From: Arsenicicoccus sp. oral taxon 190
Lineage (GTDB): Bacteria; Actinomycetota; Actinomycetes; Actinomycetales; Dermatophilaceae
DNA: 64,000 nt
Assembly (NCBI RefSeq): GCF_001189535.1
Contig: NZ_CP012070.1
Span: 2,976,001 to 3,040,000, forward strand
Reading direction: 5' to 3'
Part shown: positions 58,230-64,000 of the stretch, one piece after another
Layout: the number at the start of each line of letters is the position of its first letter
Position numbering within the stretch: the first letter of the stretch is position 1
Program-made: the position numbers and the translations under genes
The notes under the pieces: model-generated
Seen by the model: only the letters and a program-made list of their open reading frames with translations
The model's database searches: none
What the model was told of the DNA's origin: nothing

Positions 58230-59051
58230 ATGACCGTGAGGTCTCGCCCGCGACGGGTGCTCGCCGCGGTGCTCGCGGGGTTGTCGGTCGGGGTGGTGAG
58301 CGGGTGCGGTCCGGGCGTGCTGACGCTGGGGGTCTCCTACGACCGCCCGGGGCTGGCGATCCGGGCCGGCAACGACTTCTCGGGCTTCGACACCGTCCTG
58401 GGACGCGACCTCGCCCGGCGGCTCGGGCACCCGGGCAAGAAGGACGTCTCCCTGATCAACGTCCCCGAGCGCCGCACCACTCCCCCCACCGGTGAGCTGC
58501 CGTATGACGTGCTGGTCGCCGCCTACCCCGCCACCGACGCGCTGCGCGCGAAGGCCGACCTCGTCGGGCCCTACCTCTCGGGCGTGCAGGACCTCGCGGT
58601 GCGGGCCGACGAGCGGGATGCCGTCTCGGCGACCTCGCTGGCCGGGCGTCGGGTGTGCGCGGTGGCGGGATCGGAGATCGGCCGGACCGCCCCCACCGCC
58701 TTCCCCGGCGCGACGATCGCCTACCGCAGCACGCTGTCCACGTGCCTGACCGAGCTGCGGCGCGGGACGGTGGATGCGGTCACCGACGAGCGGCTGGCGC
58801 TGCGCGGCTACGCCGCCGAGCAGCCCTTCCGGGGCACGATCAGGGTCGCCGGCGTCTCGATCGCCACGTTCGACTACTACCTCGCGGTGCGGCGCAAGGA
58901 CCCCCGGCTCTGCGGCCGCGTCAAGGACGCCCTGACGGCAGCGGTGGCGGACGGCGGCTGGGCGCGCGCCTACGAGGAGCAGCTGGTGCGCACCGGCGTG
59001 ACCGAGCGGGTGCCGGCGCCGCCGCGCGCGATCACGGGCTGCACCGGCTGA
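58230..59051 (+). CDS. family 3 solute-binding lipoprotein
   Basis: A 273-residue extracellular substrate-binding lipoprotein of the polar amino acid type (SBP_bac_3). The lipobox SGC places the lipidated residue at Cys26. The mature part has LGVSYDRPGLAIRAGNDFSGFDTVLGRDLARRLG, the usual start of the ligand-binding lobe, then DVLVAAYPATDALRAKADLVGPYL and SLAGRRVCAVAGSEIGRTAP. No ABC permease or ATPase gene is adjacent, so it may serve a transporter encoded elsewhere or act as a sensor. GAGAGG six bases before the ATG at 58230 decides the start over a GTG at 58215. Confidence 0.82.
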   Translation: MTVRSRPRRVLAAVLAGLSVGVVSGCGPGVLTLGVSYDRPGLAIRAGNDFSGFDTVLGRDLARRLGHPGKKDVSLINVPERRTTPPTGELPYDVLVAAYPATDALRAKADLVGPYLSGVQDLAVRADERDAVSATSLAGRRVCAVAGSEIGRTAPTAFPGATIAYRSTLSTCLTELRRGTVDAVTDERLALRGYAAEQPFRGTIRVAGVSIATFDYYLAVRRKDPRLCGRVKDALTAAVADGGWARAYEEQLVRTGVTERVPAPPRAITGCTG

Positions 59052-59148
59052 CGGGCACCGAGGCCGGCCGCTCGAGTCAGATGCAGGGGACGACGAAGGC
59101 AGGGCACGACGAAGGCCCCCGACCGCTGGGGGTCGAGGGCCGTGGCTG

Positions 59149-59221
59149 CTCCCCCGATTGGACTCGAACCAATAACCTGCCGGTTAACAGCCGGCTGCTC
59201 TGCCAATTGAGCTACAGGGGA
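59149..59221 (-). tRNA. tRNA-Asn (GUU)
   Basis: A 73-base tRNA on the minus strand: acceptor TCCCCTG with CGGGGGA, D arm TAGCTCAATTGGCAGAGC, anticodon arm GCCGG-CTGTTAA-CCGGC with anticodon GTT, T arm ATTGG-TTCGAGT-CCAAT, discriminator G, no CCA. A CCCCC/GGGGG hairpin follows about 20 bases downstream. Confidence 0.95.
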
Positions 59222-59305
59222 TCGCGCCGCGTCCGGCGCGAGTGAGACTGTATCAGGATCGGCGCCTGGATCCGAATCCGTCGACACCCGAAGGTCGCCG
59301 GGCGT

Positions 59306-59944
59306 TCACCCGTGGACCGTGCCCCCGGCGGCACGGTCCACGGGTGCGTCCGAGGGGCTGCCCGGGTGGCGGTCCGAGGGGCTGTCGAGGGGGCTGTCGA
59401 GGCGGTTGTCGAGAGGGGCGTCCGCGGGTGGCAGGCCCACCGCGTCGCGCAGCGCCCGGTCGGCTCGGGCGACCGCGTCGCGCACGCCCGGGTCCTGCGG
59501 GCGCGCGCCGCGGGCATAGAGGGTCTGCAGCAGCAGCTCGCGCGTGGCGAGGTCCTGGCGGACCACGACCCGCACGCTCCCCCGGGCCCCGGCGGAGACG
59601 TCCTCGTGGGCGACCACGCTGGCCTGGACCCGCTCGCGCAGGGCCTGCAGGGCCCGCGGCTCCGGGTCGGTGATCGTGAGACGCCAGGTGGTGAGGTCGT
59701 CGACCCAGCTGATCGTCAGCGCCGCCTCGTCGCGGGCCCAGCCGGCCCGGTCGACGAGGTGCCAGGGCCTGGCGACCGGGGTGCCCGCGTCGGGCAGCAG
59801 CACGACGTGGTGGGTGGTCACGAGGAGCCGGGCCTGCACCTGCGGGAGCTCCAGCAGGGCCAGCAGCTCGTCCCCCTTCGAGAGACCGACCCGGTCCCGG
59901 TCGGTCGGGGAGAGCTGGGGGCGCACCCGTCGCAGCCAGGCCAT
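59306..59944 (-). CDS. uncharacterised protein coupled to dnaG
   Basis: A 212-residue soluble protein. It reads RVGLSKGDELLALLELPQVQARLLVTTHHVVLLPDAGTPVARPWHLVDRAGWARDE in its first third, beta-rich like a PH-type (bPH) domain, followed by LTISWVDDLTTWRLTITDP and a helical part RALQALRERVQASVVAHED. The last 30 residues are Pro/Asp/Ser repeats (DSPLDSPSD). Its ATG overlaps the dnaG stop by four bases (ATGA), so it is translated with the primase. No function can be assigned; the PH-like reading is tentative. Confidence 0.7.
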   Translation of the reverse strand: MAWLRRVRPQLSPTDRDRVGLSKGDELLALLELPQVQARLLVTTHHVVLLPDAGTPVARPWHLVDRAGWARDEAALTISWVDDLTTWRLTITDPEPRALQALRERVQASVVAHEDVSAGARGSVRVVVRQDLATRELLLQTLYARGARPQDPGVRDAVARADRALRDAVGLPPADAPLDNRLDSPLDSPSDRHPGSPSDAPVDRAAGGTVHG

Positions 59945-61848
59945 CAGGTCATCTCCGATCGGAGCACGGCGAGCTCGCGCTGGAGCCCCTGGATGCGGAT
60001 GCCGAGCGCGCGGGACTCCTCGGCCTGGGCCGGGTCCATGCGCTGCAGCGCGCTGATGGCGTCGGCGATGCGACGGCGCAGCGTGACCTCGCGGACCCGG
60101 CGCACCAGCTCGTCGGTGTAGCGGCGTCCCGGCAGCCCGGTGGCGCCGTCCAGCCTCGCGGGCACGGGGGCCACCGCGAGCTCGGTGACGAGGGGGCGCA
60201 CCTCCTCGTCGGCGTGCTCGCCGACCCGGGAGATCCAGCCCTGCCCGGAGAGGGCGACGGCGGTGGACAGCCCCCCGGCTGCGCGCACCGCCTCGAGGAC
60301 GAGCTGGTAGGCGGGCGCGACCATGGCCTCGGGCTCGATAGCGTCGACCTCGGCCACGTCGAAGAGCGAGGGGTACTGCAGCAGGCACTGGAGCAGCTGG
60401 TGCTCGGCGAAGACGACGGGGTCGCGCAGGTCGGGCGGCGGGAGCGCGGTGCTCCCGGCCTCCTGCGACGGCTCCGGCCGCTGGGCGCGGCTGGAGGTGA
60501 CGGGCACCTGGGCGGCGGCGGTCCCGGCCACCGACACCTCGTGGGCCACCTGCTCGACCGTCACGCCGAGCCATCCGGACACGGTGCGGATGTACTCCGG
60601 GCGCAGCCCCTCGTCGCGGATGCCGGCGATGATCGGCGCGACGGACCGGATCGCCATGACCCGACCCTCCGCCGTCCCGAGGTCGAAGCGGCCGATCGTG
60701 GTGCGCACCGCGAACTCGAACATCGGCACGGCGTCCTCGACGAGGTGGCGCACCGCGTCGTCGCCGCCCCGCTGCCGCAGCTCGTTGGGGTCCTGGCCTG
60801 CGTCCGCGACCGCGACGAAGGACTGGGACGCCCAGCGCTGGTCCTCGGCGAAGGCGCGCATGGCAGCCTTCTGCCCCGCGGCGTCGCCGTCGAAGGTGAA
60901 GATCACCTTGGCGGGCGCCTGTCCCGCCTCGTCGCGCAGGATCCGGCGCAGCGTCTTGATGTGGTCGACCCCGAAGGCGGTGCCGCACGTGGCGACCGCG
61001 GTCTCCACGCCGGCCAGGTGGCAGGCCATCACGTCGGTGTAGCCCTCGACCACGACGGCCTGCCGGTCCCGGGCCATCGCGCGCTTGGCGAGGTCGAGAC
61101 CGTAGAGCACGGACGTCTTCTTGTAGATGGGGGTCTCGGAGGTGTTGAGGTACTTGGCCTCGATGCGGTCGTCGTCGAAGATCCGCCGCGCCCCGAAGCC
61201 AACCGTGTCGCCGGTGACGTCGCGGATCGGCCAGACCACCCGCCCGCGGAAGCGGTCGTAGGGACCACGGCGCCCCTGCGCCGCGAGCCCCGAGGTGACG
61301 ATCTCCTCGTCGGTGAACCCCTTGGACCGCAGGTGGTCGGTGACGACCTCGCCGCCCCGGGGGGCGTAGCCCACCCCGAAGACCGAGCAGTCCTTGCCGC
61401 TGAAACCCTTGGCGCGCAGGAAGTCTCGCCCGGTCCGGGCCTCCGGCATCGCGAGCAGGGCCTCGGCATACAGCTCACTGGCGACCCGGTGGGCCTCCAC
61501 CAGCCGCTGCCGCTTGCCGGCGGGCTCGCGCTGCGGTGCCTCGCCGTCCTCGTAGTGCAGCTCGACGCCCGCCTTGGCCGCGAGCCGCTCCACCGCCTCG
61601 ACGAAGCTCAGGTGGTCGACCTCCTGCACGAAGCGCAGCACGTCGCCGCCCGCCCCGCAGCCGAAGCAGTGGTAGGCCCCCACCGTCGGGCGCACCGTGA
61701 AGGATGGCGTCTTCTCGTCGTGGAAGGGGCACAGGCCCTTGAGGCTGCCGGGCCCGGCGCTGCGCAGCGTCACGTGCTCGCGCACGACGTCCTCGATCGA
61801 GGTGCGCTCCTTGACCAGCGCGATGTCCTCGGCCTTGATCAGGGCCAC
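59944..61848 (-). CDS. dnaG: DNA primase DnaG
   Basis: Makes RNA primers for lagging-strand replication at the fork. The 634-residue protein has the N-terminal zinc ribbon CPFHDEKTPSF with Cys40, His43, Cys61 and Cys64, the Toprim catalytic core with VVEGYTDVMACHLAGV and FTFDGDAAGQKAAMRA (acidic metal-binding residues) and the YAPRGGEVVTDHL RNA polymerase domain. The C-terminal ~150 residues should contact the DnaB helicase. The GTG at 61848 has GGGAGG five bases upstream and gives the usual MALIKAEDIALVKERTSIEDV beginning; a GTG two codons earlier is less well placed. Confidence 0.96.
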   Translation of the reverse strand: MALIKAEDIALVKERTSIEDVVREHVTLRSAGPGSLKGLCPFHDEKTPSFTVRPTVGAYHCFGCGAGGDVLRFVQEVDHLSFVEAVERLAAKAGVELHYEDGEAPQREPAGKRQRLVEAHRVASELYAEALLAMPEARTGRDFLRAKGFSGKDCSVFGVGYAPRGGEVVTDHLRSKGFTDEEIVTSGLAAQGRRGPYDRFRGRVVWPIRDVTGDTVGFGARRIFDDDRIEAKYLNTSETPIYKKTSVLYGLDLAKRAMARDRQAVVVEGYTDVMACHLAGVETAVATCGTAFGVDHIKTLRRILRDEAGQAPAKVIFTFDGDAAGQKAAMRAFAEDQRWASQSFVAVADAGQDPNELRQRGGDDAVRHLVEDAVPMFEFAVRTTIGRFDLGTAEGRVMAIRSVAPIIAGIRDEGLRPEYIRTVSGWLGVTVEQVAHEVSVAGTAAAQVPVTSSRAQRPEPSQEAGSTALPPPDLRDPVVFAEHQLLQCLLQYPSLFDVAEVDAIEPEAMVAPAYQLVLEAVRAAGGLSTAVALSGQGWISRVGEHADEEVRPLVTELAVAPVPARLDGATGLPGRRYTDELVRRVREVTLRRRIADAISALQRMDPAQAEESRALGIRIQGLQRELAVLRSEMT

Positions 61849-61901
61849 CTGCACCTCCCGTCGTCGTCAGCGAGTCTAGGCCGTCGCCCGGCCACGCCCG
61901 C

Positions 61902-63194
61902 TCACCTGCTCCACAGCTGGTGCAGCGCGAGCGCGCGGGCGTCGGTCAGCCCTGCCACCTGGTCCACCACGACCCGCAGCCGCGCCGCTTCGTCCCCCGC
62001 GGCGGCGAAGTCGGCCCACAGGTCGCGGTCCAGCCGCGCCTCGGGGTCGGCGAGGTAGGCCTGGACGAGCTCGCGCACCACGACCCGCTCCTCGGCCATC
62101 AGGTCGACCCGCTCGCGGGTCTGCATCACGTAGTGCGCCGCCACCGCCTTGAGCACCGCCACCTCGGCCCGCACGTCGGCCGGCACCACGAGGTTGGCGG
62201 CGTAGCGCGTCAGCACGCCCGCGCCGTAGCGCTCCCGCGTCGCCCGCTCCGCGGCCCCCGCGAACCGGCCCACCAGCCGGGAGGTGAGGTCCTTGAGCCG
62301 GGCCAGGTCCCGCCGCGAGCCCCCGTCGAAGCTCGCCGGGACCAGGTGCGGCACCACCAGCCGCCAGTAGGCCTCCTCCAGCGAGCCGATCTCGATATCG
62401 GGGGCGTAGCGGTCACGAGCGATGGGCAGCACCTGCTCGACGGCGCCCCCGGCGTGCAGCTCGCGCGCGTCCAGCCCCCCGGAGGCGATGGCGTCCTCCA
62501 CGTCGTGGACGGAGTAGGCCACGTCGTCGGACCAGTCCATCGTCTGGGCCTCGAGGCACCGGTGGCTGGTCGGAGCCCCCTCCCGCACCCAGGCGAAGGC
62601 GTCCAGGTCGTCCTCGTAGACGCCGAACTTGCGGGTCGCGGTCGGCCCGTGACCGCGGGCCCAGGGGTACTTCGTCGCGGCGTCGAGGGATGCCCGCGTC
62701 AGGTTGAGGCCCGCCGACCGGTCCGTCCCCGGGTGGAACCTCTTAGCCTCCAGTCGCACGAGCAGCCGGAAGGTCTGCGCGTTGCCCTCGAACCCCCCGA
62801 TGTCCGCGGACACCTCGTCCAGCGCCGCCTCGCCGTTGTGGCCGAAGGGCGGGTGCCCCAGGTCGTGCGCCAGGCAGGCGGTGTCCACGACGTCGGCGTT
62901 GCACCCCAGGGCTCCCCCGAGCTCCCGCCCGATCTGCGCCACCTCCAGGGAGTGCGTCAGCCGGTTGCGCACGAAGTCGCTGGAGCCCGGCCGCAGCACC
63001 TGGGTCTTGGCCGACAGCCGCCGCAGCGACGCGGAGTGCACCAGCCGCGCCCGGTCGCGGGCGAAGTCGTCCCGGTCCCCCGACTTCTGCGCCGGGTCCT
63101 CGCTCACCCACCGCTGACGGTCCGGCGGCTCGTAGCCGTCCCCCGCGACCCCGACCACCGCGACCGGCCTGCCCTGCTGCGTCATACGCCTCAT
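61902..63194 (-). CDS. dgt: deoxyguanosinetriphosphate triphosphohydrolase-like protein
   Basis: HD-domain dNTP triphosphohydrolase that splits dGTP or other dNTPs to deoxynucleoside and triphosphate, adjusting nucleotide pools. The 430-residue protein has FARDRARLVHSASLRRLSAKTQV, RNRLTHSLEVAQIGREL (His81), CLAHDLGHPPFGHNGE (His110-Asp111) and a later MDWSDDVAYSVHDVEDAI with the fourth metal ligand. AGGAGG five bases before the ATG at 63194 decides among several nearby starts. It precedes dnaG on the same strand with a 53-base gap, a common actinobacterial pair. Confidence 0.94.
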   Translation of the reverse strand: MRRMTQQGRPVAVVGVAGDGYEPPDRQRWVSEDPAQKSGDRDDFARDRARLVHSASLRRLSAKTQVLRPGSSDFVRNRLTHSLEVAQIGRELGGALGCNADVVDTACLAHDLGHPPFGHNGEAALDEVSADIGGFEGNAQTFRLLVRLEAKRFHPGTDRSAGLNLTRASLDAATKYPWARGHGPTATRKFGVYEDDLDAFAWVREGAPTSHRCLEAQTMDWSDDVAYSVHDVEDAIASGGLDARELHAGGAVEQVLPIARDRYAPDIEIGSLEEAYWRLVVPHLVPASFDGGSRRDLARLKDLTSRLVGRFAGAAERATRERYGAGVLTRYAANLVVPADVRAEVAVLKAVAAHYVMQTRERVDLMAEERVVVRELVQAYLADPEARLDRDLWADFAAAGDEAARLRVVVDQVAGLTDARALALHQLWSR

Positions 63195-63323
63195 CATCCC
63201 CTCCTGCACCTGCCCCGCACGGTAGTCGCGACCACTGACAGACCCCGGGGCAACCTGATGGCCCGCTGGGATGTCAGGATGGTGAGCGCGGATGCTCCGC
63301 GCCTCGTCTCGGGGGGAAGTCAC

Positions 63324-63455
63324 ATGAGCACCAAGCGCATCGCGCCCTACGTCCTGATCGTCCTGCTGGCGCTGGGAGGCGCCCAGGCCGGCATCGCGGC
63401 ACGGCACGCCGACGCCGCGACCAGCGCGAGCCAGTCCATCTCCGCCGGGCGCTGA
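63324..63455 (+). CDS. 43-residue putative secreted peptide
   Basis: A very short gene: MSTKRIAPYVLIVLLALGGA then QAGIAARHADAATSASQSISAGR. A basic start, a hydrophobic core of about 13 residues and an AxA-type site (GGAQA or HADAA) look like a Sec signal peptide, leaving 10-25 residues outside. GGGGGGAAG lies three to four bases before the ATG. It resembles nothing I know and could instead be a single-helix membrane peptide. It stands alone between dgt and the rhodanese gene. Confidence 0.5.
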   Translation: MSTKRIAPYVLIVLLALGGAQAGIAARHADAATSASQSISAGR

Positions 63456-63485
63456 CCCCGCCGCCCGGGCGCCCGTCACGGCGCC

Positions 63486-63491
63486 TACGCT
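63486..63491 (+). promoter_or_regulatory. leaderless-type -10 box of the rhodanese gene
   Basis: TACGCT ends seven bases before the ATG at 63499 with no ribosome binding site. Confidence 0.45.
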
Positions 63492-63498
63492 GTCGGGC

Positions 63499-64000
63499 AT
63501 GACCGCCCCCGAGCTCACCCAGCGTCCGCTCCTGTCCGTCCACGAGCTGAGCCAGGCCCTGCAGGCCCCCGACCAGCACCGCCCGGTCGTGCTCGACGTC
63601 CGCTACCAGGTGGGGCGCTCCGACGGGCGTGAGCAGCACGCGGCGGGGCACATCCCCGGCGCCGCCTACCTCGACCTCGACACCGTCCTCGCCCACGTCC
63701 GGGAGGACGGTCGTGGCGGTCGGCACCCGCTGCCCGAGCCGGAGCGGCTGCAGGCCGGGCTCCGCGCGGCAGGTGTGCGGTCGGACAGCCAGGTGGTGGT
63801 CTACGACGACTGGCGCTCCATCGCCGCGGCCCGGGCCTGGTGGTTGCTGCGGCACGCCGGCCACGCCCAGGTGAGCGTCCTCGACGGCGGGTGGCAGGCC
63901 TGGCAGGCCGCCGACCTGCCGGTGGAGACCGGCGAGGTCGTCCCGCAGGAGGGCGACGTGACGGTGGCGCCCGGTCGGCTCACCGTGCTGGACGCCGACC
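63499..64000 (+). CDS. rhodanese-like sulfurtransferase, 3' end outside window
   Basis: The first 167 residues of a two-domain thiosulfate or 3-mercaptopyruvate sulfurtransferase. The N-terminal rhodanese domain has PVVLDVRYQVGRSDGREQHAAGHIPGAAYLDLD, HPLPEPERLQAGLRAAGV, VVVYDDWRSIAAARAWWLLRHAGH and VSVLDGGWQAW, the usual layout of the inactive N-terminal domain, in which DDW replaces the catalytic loop. The active-site Cys domain would follow beyond the window edge. It would move sulfane sulfur to cyanide or thiols. Confidence 0.87.
   Translation, partial: MTAPELTQRPLLSVHELSQALQAPDQHRPVVLDVRYQVGRSDGREQHAAGHIPGAAYLDLDTVLAHVREDGRGGRHPLPEPERLQAGLRAAGVRSDSQVVVYDDWRSIAAARAWWLLRHAGHAQVSVLDGGWQAWQAADLPVETGEVVPQEGDVTVAPGRLTVLDAD

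Noticed and set aside
55883..59305. Possible genomic island between tRNA-Met and tRNA-Asn
   Set aside because: No integrase, no attachment repeats and no compositional shift; the genes between are chromosomal types with normal codon use.

Overview
This 64-kb window is chromosomal DNA from a very GC-rich actinobacterium. Gene content and order point to the Micrococcales, most likely an Intrasporangiaceae-like genus (family-level inference only). Supporting signs are lipB-lipA-DUF4191 followed by RDD and glnA, glnA2 beside glnE, a fasR-fabD-fabH-acpP-fabF cluster, polyphosphate glucokinase, an RNase H/phosphatase fusion, an ahpE-DUF3052-aceE neighbourhood, a class A RNase P RNA, and third codon positions that are almost always G or C.

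Layout. 0-8.5 kb: Ser/Thr kinase, lipoate synthesis (lipB, lipA), DUF4191, a tandem repeat block with self-complementary halves, an RDD membrane protein and glnA behind a textbook four-part GlnR box. 8.5-15.7 kb: a YdcF-like protein, then a complete citrate lyase operon citC-citD-citE-citF-citX-citG and a diacylglycerol-kinase-like gene. 15.7-22.4 kb (minus strand): Tat-exported PhoX-type phosphatase, glnE and glnA2, so the glutamine synthetase control genes bracket the citrate lyase operon. 22.5-30.5 kb: SRPBCC protein, map, ppgK, a VOC protein with a sigma factor, an MBL-fold protein and two overlapping diguanylate cyclases. 30.5-38.3 kb: rnpB, an RNB exoribonuclease, yaaA, a translationally coupled nif3 / zinc-ribbon / RNase H-phosphatase operon starting directly at a tRNA-Val, a frameshifted ahpE, DUF3052 and fdhD. 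38.3-45.4 kb: aceE, then two insertion sequences (IS256 and IS481 families, both with visible target duplications) and a frameshifted AbiEi-like gene. 45.4-52.1 kb: glpQ and the fatty acid synthase II cluster with its PucR/FasR-type activator. 52-64 kb: DUF3145, a DUF1800/DUF1501 pair, tRNA-Met, a lipoprotein, DUF1206, a solute-binding lipoprotein, tRNA-Asn, dnaG, dgt, a 43-residue secreted peptide and the start of a rhodanese.

Regulation. Many genes begin 6-7 bases after a TANNNT hexamer with no ribosome binding site, the pattern expected of leaderless transcripts. Nitrogen control is visible as GlnR-type sites before both glnA and glnA2. Several long perfect hairpins mark terminators.

The least routine features are the citrate lyase operon, the self-complementary tandem repeats at 5.84-6.44 kb, a pentamer (CATAC/GTATG) that recurs across the window and forces otherwise rare codons, a hairpin family around the insertion sequences, and two one-base frameshifts in G/C homopolymers that may be assembly errors. 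No CRISPR array, prophage or complete defence system was found.
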